A stretch of 64,000 nucleotides of DNA from the NCBI GenBank assembly GCA_050013875.1, contig JBEKEK010000011.1, positions 23,347 through 87,346 on the forward strand, read 5' to 3'. The notes beneath the pieces were generated by a model that was not told where the DNA came from, did not search any database, and was given only the letters and a program-made list of their open reading frames with translations. A program made the position numbers and the translations under genes. Position 1 is the first letter of the stretch. Each line of letters opens with the position of its first letter. Source of the stretch: Trebonia sp050013875 (GTDB lineage: Bacteria > Actinomycetota > Actinomycetes > Streptosporangiales > Streptosporangiaceae). This document shows, piece after piece, positions 16,457 to 24,468 of the stretch.

Positions 16457-18078
16457 CCCTGCCGTCGGGTTCTTTTGACACGCCGGTGCTGATCGCCGGC
16501 GGCGGCCCCGTCGGTCTCGCGCTCGCGCTCGAACTCGGCCTGCGGGGTGTCGAATGCCTGGTCGTGGAGCCGCGGCGGCAGCCGACGAGGCTGCGGCCGC
16601 GGGCCAAGACGCTGAACGCGCGCACCATGGAGCACACCAGGCGGTGGGGTCTGGCGGCGCGGCTGCGCGCCGCCGCGCCGCTGCCGGTCTCCTGGTCGCA
16701 GGATGTCTCCTTCTGCACGAGCTTCCTGGGTGAGGAGATCACCAGGTTCACCGGCGTTCTCGGGCTGGCGGACGACGGCGACTCCCCGGAGCGCGGGCAG
16801 CAGATGCCGCAGTACGTCCTCGAGGAGGTCCTGCGCGAGGTCGTCACCGAGCTGCCGGGGGTGAACCTCCGGCTCGGCTGGCGGCTGCAGAGTCTGGACG
16901 CCGCCGGGCCGGGGCCGGTCCAGGTCAAGCTGTGCGATCCGGCCGGGGAGACGGTGCCGGTCGCGGCCGAGTACGTGGTCGGGGCCGATGGTGCCCGCAG
17001 CGCCGTGCGCGAGCAAATAGGCGCCCGCTACGTCGGGTCGGCCGCACTGCGCGCCAACACCGGCGTGGTGTTCCGCAGCGAGGAACTCGTCACCGCCGCG
17101 CCGCATCCGCCCGCCGTGCAGACCTGGCTGCTCAATCGGCAGACGCCGGGGATGATGGGACCGATCGACCGCTACGGCCTGTGGTGGCTGATCGCCTTCG
17201 GAATCGACTCACGCTCGGCCGAGGTCGACCCCTACCGCCTGATCAGCGGGGCGCTCGGCCGTGAGCTGGCGGTGGAGGTGGTCAGCACCGACCCGTGGAC
17301 GGCGCGGATGGAACTGGTGGACCGCTGCCGCAGCGGGCGCGTGTTCCTGGTCGGCGACGCCGCGCACCTCAACCCTCCGTTCGGCGGCCACGGCCTCAAC
17401 ACCGGGATCGGCGATGCGGTCGACCTGGGCTGGAAGCTCGCCGCCAGCCTGGCCGGATGGGGGGCGCCTGGGCTGCTCGACTCCTACGAGGCCGAACGCC
17501 GGCCGTTGCACCGGCGGGTGATTGACGAGGCGGCCGCGAACATGGCCACCCTGGCGCCGGAGCTGCTGGCCGACGGCCTCGACCGGTCCGGTCCTGAAGG
17601 CGAGCGCGCCCGGTCCTCGGCCGCCGCCCGCATCGAGCAGACCAAACGGGCGGAGTACTTCAGCACTGACCTGATCCTCGGTCATCGCTACCAGGACTCC
17701 CCAGTGCTGCAGGCTTCGCCGGTGCCGCAGGCATCGCCGCCCGAGCTGGGGCCGTGGCCGAGCTGCGCTGCCCCCGGCCGCCGCCTGCCCCACCACTGGG
17801 TGTCTCCCCGGGTGTCCACGCTGGACCTGGTTACCGGCACGCACGTGATCCTGACGGCCGACGGCGCCCTGGGCGCGCGGGCAGCCCGCGCCGCCAAGGC
17901 CGCGGGCCTGCCGGCCACCGTCGTGCAGCTCGAGCAGCCGCTTATGCGCCGCCTTGGCGCGGAGCTGCTCGTCGTCCGGCCCGATCAGGTGGTCTCGGCC
18001 GTCTGGCCGGAGCTCCCGGGCGAGACCGAGTTTTTTGACACGACGATGGCCATGCTCTGTGGCCGGCCTGGGAGCTGA
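16453..18078 (+). CDS. FAD-dependent aromatic hydroxylase (PheA/TfdB type)
   Basis: The 541-residue flavoprotein starts at the ATG at 16453 that overlaps the preceding stop; the frame is open 62 codons further upstream but that part is antisense-free read-through of the hydrolase gene. Group A flavin monooxygenase motifs are all present: VLIAGGGPVGLALALELG (dinucleotide fold), YVVGADGARSAVRE (DG motif) and VFLVGDAAHLNPPFGGHG (GD motif, FAD ribityl binding), and the C-terminal ~110 residues form the thioredoxin-like domain of phenol hydroxylases. It should hydroxylate an aromatic or polycyclic substrate with NAD(P)H and oxygen. The substrate is not evident. Confidence 0.87.
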   Translation: MTLPSGSFDTPVLIAGGGPVGLALALELGLRGVECLVVEPRRQPTRLRPRAKTLNARTMEHTRRWGLAARLRAAAPLPVSWSQDVSFCTSFLGEEITRFTGVLGLADDGDSPERGQQMPQYVLEEVLREVVTELPGVNLRLGWRLQSLDAAGPGPVQVKLCDPAGETVPVAAEYVVGADGARSAVREQIGARYVGSAALRANTGVVFRSEELVTAAPHPPAVQTWLLNRQTPGMMGPIDRYGLWWLIAFGIDSRSAEVDPYRLISGALGRELAVEVVSTDPWTARMELVDRCRSGRVFLVGDAAHLNPPFGGHGLNTGIGDAVDLGWKLAASLAGWGAPGLLDSYEAERRPLHRRVIDEAAANMATLAPELLADGLDRSGPEGERARSSAAARIEQTKRAEYFSTDLILGHRYQDSPVLQASPVPQASPPELGPWPSCAAPGRRLPHHWVSPRVSTLDLVTGTHVILTADGALGARAARAAKAAGLPATVVQLEQPLMRRLGAELLVVRPDQVVSAVWPELPGETEFFDTTMAMLCGRPGS

Positions 18079-18084
18079 GACGAC

Positions 18085-18927
18085 ATGGGCAAGATCGCGC
18101 TGACCAATGTGCGGGTGTTCGACGGCGAGCGGCTGCTCCAGCCGGCGACGGTCGTCATCGACGGTGACCGCATCGGAACCGACCCGGCGGGCGCCACCAC
18201 GGTGGAAGGCGACGGCCGGGTGCTGCTGCCCGGCTTGATCGACTGCCACATTCATCTCACCGACGACGCGACGCTGCCGGCGCTCGCCCGGCAGGGTGTC
18301 ACCACCGGGCTCGACATGGGAACCTGGCCGCCGGAGCTTGTCGCTTCGCTGCGCAGCCGACCCGGCGTCACCGACGTGCGCTCGAGCGGCACCGGCGCCA
18401 CCCACCCGGACAGCGAGGGCGCGGATTACATCAAGATCATCGTCGATCCCCCCGGCTTCGACGAGGCCACCGTCAGGGCCCTGGTCGAGGCCGCGGATGC
18501 ACAGGGTCTGCGGACAATCGCGCACGCCGCCACGCGTGACGCGGTGCTGCTCGCGCAGGCAGCCGGGGTGGATGTGCTCACCCACGCGCCCATTGACAGG
18601 GAACTGGAGGAGGGCGAGGTGGCCCGCACCCGCACCTCGGGGCAGGTCGTCGTGCCCACCCTGACGATGATGGAGGCGATCGTCGAGAAGATAAGCGCCT
18701 TCGCGCCGGTCTCCTATGACGTCGCCCGGTCCACCGTCGGGCAGTGGCACCGGGCGGGCGTCACGATCCTCGCCGGGACCGACGCCAACCAGGTACCGTC
18801 GGCGCCCGCTTCCCCGCCGTACGGCACCAGCCCCGTCCGGGCAGCGGCACGTTCCCGTTCGGTCAGCTCAGCAGTCGCGCGGTACCGTCACCGCCGACGG
18901 TGGCGAGCAGCGTCCCGTCCGGGCTGA
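18085..18927 (+). CDS. Amidohydrolase, 3'-truncated
   Basis: The first ~250 residues are a clear metal-dependent amidohydrolase of the imidazolonepropionase-like group: LIDCHIHL (HxH, ~residue 52), ADYIKIIVDPP (Lys expected to be carbamylated), IAHAATRD and LTHAPIDRE (His ligands) and ILAGTDANQVPS (Asp). Relatives run to about 380-400 residues with a long helical segment and a beta sandwich after this Asp. Here homology-like sequence stops after SPPYGTSP near 18835 and the frame continues as Arg/Ala/Ser-rich nonsense, partly antisense to the WD40 gene, to a stop at 18927. Roughly 130 residues are missing, so the product is probably non-functional, and the gene marks a rearrangement border. 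Confidence 0.75.
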   Translation: MGKIALTNVRVFDGERLLQPATVVIDGDRIGTDPAGATTVEGDGRVLLPGLIDCHIHLTDDATLPALARQGVTTGLDMGTWPPELVASLRSRPGVTDVRSSGTGATHPDSEGADYIKIIVDPPGFDEATVRALVEAADAQGLRTIAHAATRDAVLLAQAAGVDVLTHAPIDRELEEGEVARTRTSGQVVVPTLTMMEAIVEKISAFAPVSYDVARSTVGQWHRAGVTILAGTDANQVPSAPASPPYGTSPVRAAARSRSVSSAVARYRHRRRWRAASRPG

Positions 18928-20926
18928 AGGCCACGTCGGACAGCGCGTGATCATGGGGAGTGCCGGTGCTCAGGAGCGTACCGGCGGCAGCATCCCACAG
19001 CCGCGCGGTCCGGTCCTCGCCGACGCTGGCGAGCAGGCTCCCGTCCGGGCTGAACGCCAGCCCGGACACCCTGTCGCGGTGGCCTGTCAGGGTGCGCACC
19101 GGCGTACCGGTTGCCACCTCCCACAGCCGCACGGTCCCGTCTCCGCTGCCGGTGGCGAGCACGGTTCCGTCCGGGCTGAAGGCCACATCGGTCACAGACT
19201 CCTGGTGGCCTGTCAGGGTGCGCACCGGCGTACCGGTGGCTAGCTCCCATAGCTGCGCCGTCCCGTTGTCGACGGCGGCGGCCAGCAGGGAACCGTCAGG
19301 GCTGAACGCGATCGCGGACACCTCTGCTCCGCGAACCGTGAACGTACCCGCCCGTGTGCCGGTACCCAGGTCCCAGAGGCGCACGCTGGGATCCCACCCG
19401 GCGGTGGCGAACAGGCTCCCGTCCGGGCTGAAGGCGACGTCCGTCACGTACGAGGTGTGGCCGGTGGCCGTGCTGCGCAGCGACTCGCCAGAAGCGACCT
19501 GCCACAGCCGCGCGGTTCGGTCACCGCTCACGGTGGCGACCAGGGAACCGTCGGGACTGAACGCGACTCCGGTCACCCCAGCCTCATGGCCGGTCAGGGT
19601 GCGCACCGGCGCGCCAGTCCCGGTATTCCACAGCCGTGCGGTGTGATCCCCGCTGGCGGTGGCGAGCAAGGATCCGTCGGGACTGAACGCGACCCCGGTC
19701 ACATAGGAGGTGTGGCCCGCCAGGGTTCGAGTGAGGCGGGATGGCCTCGGTGCCGGGGCGTGGCCGGCTTGGGCTGGCGGTGACCGCCGGGCCGGTGCTT
19801 CCCCGGTGCCGGCTACATCAAGCTGCTCGGTCAGGGTGAACAGGTGGCTATCGTGCCCGCGCAGGTACAGCACCGGGGTGACCCATTCCAGGGTCCGGTC
19901 GCTGAGACCGAGGATCGCCACCCGGCCGCTCGAGACGGCATCATCGACGCCGCGGCCGCGGGCGATGGCGGCGTAGAAACCACGGGCGAACACCACCGCC
20001 GCCGCGTCGGAGATCTCATACTGCATCGCCGCCACGGCGCTGACGCCCCTGCGGATCAACGTCGCGGCGGTACTGGAGAACAGGTCGCTGACACCGGTCG
20101 CGGCTCCGGAGCAGGAGTTCAGCACGACGAGGCGAGGCATTGGGCGGGCCTGCCGTAGCAGGTCCGCCAGTCGCTGCGCCCCCACGATGTCCACGCGCCC
20201 GTCCTGCCCGACAAGCGCCAGCACTCCCTCCTCCGAGCCTGGGTCGAAGTCCCCGTGGCCAATGAAATGCAGCACATGCCACTCACCATCGAGCAGCACG
20301 TCCTGTAGGTCCGCCCAGGTCGCGCCGCGGGCCCAGTGCAGCTCGGCCAGGCCCTGGCTCACTGGGCGGGCCAGCGCGCGGGCGAGTTGGTCCTGCTCCT
20401 TCTCCACGTCGAGGGCGGCCAGCCCGCGCGGCGACGAGATCACACCGAGTATCCGCAAGGGCGGCTGAACGCGCAGCGGAGCTGCCAGCGAGGCGACCGG
20501 CACATGCCGGACCAGCTGATCCTGGCGGCACACGTACGACCCGGTCGCATGGTCGTACATCGCCTCCCACGGCAGTGCCGCCAGCGCCGGCGACTCAATG
20601 CGCAGCACCACCCGCAGTGCGCTCCCTTGGGCGGCCGCGACCGCCGCGGCGGCCCGGTACCGGCCCGCCACCTCGCCGGTCCCAAGCAGCGCGGCGAACA
20701 GCTCCGCGCCGACCTCACGCAGCGGTTGCTCGGTCTCCGGGAGCACCCTCCGGCTGGTCACCGCCGACGCGAGCACGGTCTTCTGCAATTGCCTTCGCCG
20801 GGCCATGAGCGAATCCGTATCCAGCTCAACCAATGCCGACGCTTCCCCTACTGGGGACGCCACGACCTCCACCTTGAACTTCCCGGCTGCCTGACCGGGC
20901 CCAATTGACACTTCGATGATCATCAC
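18863..20926 (-). CDS. CHAT-protease/WD40-repeat protein
   Basis: The 687-residue protein joins a CHAT (caspase-HetF-associated with TPR) peptidase domain to a beta-propeller. The CHAT domain covers ~100-365 with the catalytic dyad intact: His224 in HVLHFIGHGDFD and Cys272 in VVLNSCSGA. A Pro/Ala-rich linker (~370-400) leads to seven WD40 repeats from ~402 to the end, each with a VAFSPDGSLLAT-type core and TARLW end; the seventh stops at TARLLS, just short of a full last strand. CHAT proteins are caspase-like effectors in bacterial conflict and cell-death systems. The gene is divergent from the seven-gene operon starting at 21322 and is taken as its likely effector or sensor. Confidence 0.88.
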   Translation of the reverse strand: MMIIEVSIGPGQAAGKFKVEVVASPVGEASALVELDTDSLMARRRQLQKTVLASAVTSRRVLPETEQPLREVGAELFAALLGTGEVAGRYRAAAAVAAAQGSALRVVLRIESPALAALPWEAMYDHATGSYVCRQDQLVRHVPVASLAAPLRVQPPLRILGVISSPRGLAALDVEKEQDQLARALARPVSQGLAELHWARGATWADLQDVLLDGEWHVLHFIGHGDFDPGSEEGVLALVGQDGRVDIVGAQRLADLLRQARPMPRLVVLNSCSGAATGVSDLFSSTAATLIRRGVSAVAAMQYEISDAAAVVFARGFYAAIARGRGVDDAVSSGRVAILGLSDRTLEWVTPVLYLRGHDSHLFTLTEQLDVAGTGEAPARRSPPAQAGHAPAPRPSRLTRTLAGHTSYVTGVAFSPDGSLLATASGDHTARLWNTGTGAPVRTLTGHEAGVTGVAFSPDGSLVATVSGDRTARLWQVASGESLRSTATGHTSYVTDVAFSPDGSLFATAGWDPSVRLWDLGTGTRAGTFTVRGAEVSAIAFSPDGSLLAAAVDNGTAQLWELATGTPVRTLTGHQESVTDVAFSPDGTVLATGSGDGTVRLWEVATGTPVRTLTGHRDRVSGLAFSPDGSLLASVGEDRTARLWDAAAGTLLSTGTPHDHALSDVAFSPDGTLLATVGGDGTARLLS

Positions 20927-21321
20927 GAAACCCGCCCGCCCATGACCGGCTCCCTCGCCAGATCATTCATGCTCCCATCACGCACCCCGCGCCCGTCAAG
21001 GAGGCAGGATGGCTGCGGTTGCCTGAATTAATCATTTCCTATGTCTATGACGGTCGAAGCAACCTGCTGCCACCTCTGACCGGAGAGAGCGCTGGCTGGA
21101 GCGCTGCGGGGCCGGCCAGACCGCTCGGTCCAGGGCGTCGCCCGCCATTGATTGCCGGTAAAGCTGCTGATGCCGAAAATACGGGCGGTTCTTCCGTGAT
21201 GATAAAGCGATCAAGCACGCTTTGCTGCACTCTCAAACAAATCAAGAATGCCATCAAATGAGGGGATTTCTTGAGAACGTTGGCCCTATAGTATGCGGCT
21301 AACGCGCACGGGAGGGCTTTG
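20927..21321. other. Divergent regulatory region of the conflict island
   Basis: This ~390-base gap separates the CHAT-WD40 gene from the plus-strand operon. It is AT-richer than its surroundings, particularly at 21180-21290, and holds no gene with convincing start or product. It must contain the promoters of both transcripts, so it is where joint control of the predicted effector and its regulators would occur. A candidate plus-strand -10 element is listed separately. Confidence 0.5.
21287..21292 (+). promoter_or_regulatory. Candidate -10 element (TATAGT)
   Basis: TATAGT lies 30 bases upstream of the TTG start of the cyclase-like gene, with the GGAGGG ribosome site in between. No good TTGACA-like -35 is found 17 bases before it (GGATTT is there), so it may need an activator or an alternative sigma factor. 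Confidence 0.35.
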
Positions 21322-22188
21322 TTGCGCACTGGGGAAATCGGGCCGAACCTGCGGACCTATGGGGGATTAGTGTCGGCATCTCGCCATTACATCTGGGCTA
21401 TTCACGATGTTGAGGACTGGAGCAGCCGCCCGGCGGTGCTGCAGGCGCGCATCCAGCAGGCGCTCCGCCGGATCGAGGCGAGTGCGCTGGGCCAGGCGGG
21501 GGTCGATCCCACGCGCGTGGGCCGGCAGTCAACCGGAGACGGTGCCGTCCTCGCCATACCGGGTGACGTCCCTAAGGAACTGATCACCACGAAGTATGTG
21601 GACGCGCTGCGCGAGGGCGTCGAGGAGTATGACGCGGAGTGCCCGGCGGCGGAGACCATCCGGCTCCGGCTCGCGCTGCACGCCGGCGAGAGCCCAGCCG
21701 GGCAGGGCGAATGGGCCGGGCCGGGCATCGTCACCGCATCCCGGCTGGTCGACGCGCCGGTCCTGCGCCGCGTCCTGGCCGCCGCTACCGGCTCGGCGCT
21801 GGCGCTCATAGTCTCCGACGACTGGTACCGCGCCGTCATCAGGGAAGGCTACGCCTCAGACGAGGGGTACCAGGAGGTATGGGTAAAGGCGAAGAAGTTC
21901 GCTAACTCCGCCTGGGTCCGGGTACCGGGACGGACCCAGCCTCCGGGTCTGCTGGCCGAAGACCACCGGAAGCCGCAGCGGGACGAGATGTCCCCGAGGG
22001 CCGGCCAGGAGGACCTCGGGGCAGGCGACCGGGCCCCGAACTCAGACGTGAGCATCATCAACTCGGGCAACTACGCGGACTTCCGCCGCGCGACCGTCCA
22101 CGGGGGCGTCTCCTTCGGGAACAACTACTACGGCCCGTCCGAACCCGGGCAACCGGGCAACCCGCGGCCACCCGGCGGTGCGCGATGA
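21322..22188 (+). CDS. Class III nucleotidyl-cyclase-like protein, probably degenerate
   Basis: A TTG start at 21322 sits five bases after GGAGGG (another TTG directly before it is possible). The 288-residue product has a cyclase-homology fold over ~20-200: AIHDVEDWS supplies the first metal Asp, STGDGAVLAIP the second (near residue 73), and RLRLALHAGES the following strand. The usual VNxAARL helix, which provides the catalytic Asn, reads IVTASRLVDAP, with Thr in place of Asn, so cyclase activity is doubtful and a ligand-binding role is possible. The disordered tail (~205-260) ends in a short beta-like SGNYADFRRATVHGGVSFG segment. First gene of the island operon; its stop overlaps the next start (ATGA). 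Confidence 0.65.
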   Translation: MRTGEIGPNLRTYGGLVSASRHYIWAIHDVEDWSSRPAVLQARIQQALRRIEASALGQAGVDPTRVGRQSTGDGAVLAIPGDVPKELITTKYVDALREGVEEYDAECPAAETIRLRLALHAGESPAGQGEWAGPGIVTASRLVDAPVLRRVLAAATGSALALIVSDDWYRAVIREGYASDEGYQEVWVKAKKFANSAWVRVPGRTQPPGLLAEDHRKPQRDEMSPRAGQEDLGAGDRAPNSDVSIINSGNYADFRRATVHGGVSFGNNYYGPSEPGQPGNPRPPGGAR

Positions 22189-24431
22189 GCCTCGACCCAG
22201 GCCTGGGCGCCCAGCCGGGGCCGGGCCCCGCGGCCCCGGCCGGGCCCGCGCAGCCAGGCGCTGGCATGGCCGGAGTGAACCCGGGCCCCGCCGCGGGCGG
22301 CCCCGGAGATCCGCCGGCGAGCGCGGGCGCGGCCGGACCCGGCGCCGCTGCCCCCGATGCGCAGCGGGGCCGAGCGGACGGCCGCAGCTATGCCGACGCA
22401 CGCAATCAGGTCGGCACGAACTTCGCTAGCCAGTACCGGACGGAGACCGAGGCGCGTAACGACTTCCGGGAAAGCCACATCGCAGGCTCGGTCATCAGCG
22501 ACAGCAACGTCTTCCAGCTCAAACTTGGCTCAGGCACCATGCAGGTGCGGGCAAACCAGATCAGCGCCGAGGAGCTGACCGCGCCGTTTGTCTCGAGCCC
22601 GGCAGCGGAACGGCTAGCCGAAGCGATCTCCGGTTACCCGTTCGTCGTGCTCTACGGCCCGCGCGGGTACGGCAAGCGCGCGACGCTGCTGTGGGCGCTG
22701 CGCCGCCAGGTCCACGACGACGCCGAGTTGCTCTACCTGGACCCGTCGACGGACTTGGCCGCCTTCTCCTGCGATGAGATCCCAGACCACGCGGTGATGA
22801 TCATCCAGGACGTGCCCGACAGCATGGTCGACCGCCTCGATGAGCACACGGTGAAACGGATCGAGAGCGAGTTGCGGGCCGGCGACCGCCGGCTCGCTAT
22901 TACCACCACCAGGGCCGCGTCCGGGGCGGCGCACAGCACCGGGTTCCTGGTCGCGGAGCTCCCGACCCGCCCGGAACCTCGCCAGGTCTTTAACCGGCAC
23001 CTCGCCAAGCTCCTGCTCGGCACGGGCCTCGCCAAGGACGACGTGCTGAGCTGGCCCGGCGTCGGCGTGCTGATCGCCGAACTCGGCGCGGACATCAGCC
23101 TGGGGGACGCGGCCCGGCTGGCCCGGTTGCTGTCCCGCGCCGACAGGAATCAGCCAGACCAGGTAGCCGTGCGTGTTCGCGCCCAGATGTCCGAGTACGC
23201 GGATGAGAAGGTCGCGCAGTGGTTCCGCAAGCTCCGGACGCTGAAGGCGCAGTGCATGGCGATCTCGCTGGCCGTGCTCAACGGGCAGTCCCGTGAGCTG
23301 ATCGCGCACCAGGCCGCCCTGCTTGAGAAGCGGATCATGCCCGCCCCGAACTCCCCGAACGCGCCGGCGTTCATCAACCCGCTAGATGAGGACGCCACTG
23401 TTTCGGCCTCGCTGCTTGATGCCAGGGTGGCCACCGAGACCAGGATGACCGAGCACGGGCCGATCATCATCGACGCGATGACCTACCGGGAGCCGGGGTA
23501 CCCGGGCCAGGTGCTGCGGTACGTGTGGCGCGCGCACGACGGCGCGCGCGGCGCGATCGTCGACTGGCTGCGGGACCTGGGCGCATCGCGCGATCTGACC
23601 GTGCGGGTGCGGGCGGCTACCGCGGCCGGCGTGCTGGCCTGCCAGGCGCTGGACTTTGTGCATGACCAGGTGATCTCCAGATGGGCCCGGCACGGCAACG
23701 AGGAGGTCCGCAACAGCGCCGCGATCGCGCTGGGGCCGCCAGCCGAGGAACAGTTGCTCAGTCCAACGATCCGGTCACTGGTGGGCGAGTGGGCGGCCGA
23801 GGACAGCGATTGGCGGCTGCGAGCGTCGGCCGCCCGGGCGTACGGCCGGACGATTGGGCTGGCGAGCCCGACGGCGGCCCTCCGCGCCCTGGCACGGCTG
23901 GCTGAGGTGGACGATATCGATCTCGCGATCGCCGCCGGCAACAGCTACTGTGAGCTGATTTTCGAGGGAACGGGACCACTCGCGGTCAGAGTGATGACCG
24001 AGGTGGAGCGGCTCGCCGCCGATCGCAAGCGGGAGTCGCAGGCCACCGGGCGGCTGACGCTGCTCGGATTGAGCTACCCGCGCGGGGCGCCGCCGGCGAT
24101 GAGCGAGCACGAGGCGCGGCTGCGCGACTGGCCGACCCTGCTGGTCCTCGCGCTCGCTAACGCCAAGCTGGCCGAGTCGGCCGCACGGCTATGGCAGCTC
24201 GCCCTCAACGACCCGGACATCGGGGGCATGGCGCGGGACTCACTCGACGATTGGGCCGAGGCGGCGGAGCGCAGCCGTGAGATGCGCGACAGCCTTGTCC
24301 GGTTCTTGCTGTGGATCGCGGCTGAGAACCGTGGGCGGCAGGCGATCACCCGGCGGGCGCAGGCGTGGACGCAGAGGGATGGCAGGGCGCCGGCGACAGG
24401 CCGGTCCGTGCTGACGGCCCTGGGCTACTGA
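22185..24431 (+). CDS. P-loop (STAND-like) ATPase with HEAT-like repeats
   Basis: The 748-residue protein begins with a ~70-residue Pro/Gly/Ala-rich tail, then a short beta segment (ESHIAGSVISDSNVFQLKLG, ~96-115). An NTPase-like domain follows: YGPRGYGKRAT at ~157-167 is a Walker A-like loop in which the usual Ser/Thr after Lys164 is Arg, and VMIIQDV at ~204-210 is a plausible Walker B. From ~470 to ~640 there are HEAT-like helical repeats (VRVRAATAAGVLACQAL, VRNSAAIALGPPAEEQ, WRLRASAARAYGRT). This layout (small N-terminal adaptor, NTPase, superstructure repeats) is that of signalling STAND proteins in conflict systems. The altered P-loop leaves ATP use uncertain. Confidence 0.65.
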   Translation: MSLDPGLGAQPGPGPAAPAGPAQPGAGMAGVNPGPAAGGPGDPPASAGAAGPGAAAPDAQRGRADGRSYADARNQVGTNFASQYRTETEARNDFRESHIAGSVISDSNVFQLKLGSGTMQVRANQISAEELTAPFVSSPAAERLAEAISGYPFVVLYGPRGYGKRATLLWALRRQVHDDAELLYLDPSTDLAAFSCDEIPDHAVMIIQDVPDSMVDRLDEHTVKRIESELRAGDRRLAITTTRAASGAAHSTGFLVAELPTRPEPRQVFNRHLAKLLLGTGLAKDDVLSWPGVGVLIAELGADISLGDAARLARLLSRADRNQPDQVAVRVRAQMSEYADEKVAQWFRKLRTLKAQCMAISLAVLNGQSRELIAHQAALLEKRIMPAPNSPNAPAFINPLDEDATVSASLLDARVATETRMTEHGPIIIDAMTYREPGYPGQVLRYVWRAHDGARGAIVDWLRDLGASRDLTVRVRAATAAGVLACQALDFVHDQVISRWARHGNEEVRNSAAIALGPPAEEQLLSPTIRSLVGEWAAEDSDWRLRASAARAYGRTIGLASPTAALRALARLAEVDDIDLAIAAGNSYCELIFEGTGPLAVRVMTEVERLAADRKRESQATGRLTLLGLSYPRGAPPAMSEHEARLRDWPTLLVLALANAKLAESAARLWQLALNDPDIGGMARDSLDDWAEAAERSREMRDSLVRFLLWIAAENRGRQAITRRAQAWTQRDGRAPATGRSVLTALGY

Positions 24432-24468
24432 TAGCAAACGGCACCGTGCCACTGATGGGTAAAGGGGA

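Noticed and set aside
21019..21261. 80-codon plus-strand frame in the divergent region of the island
   Set aside because: No ribosome site, atypical composition and no recognisable product; it more likely lies in regulatory DNA.
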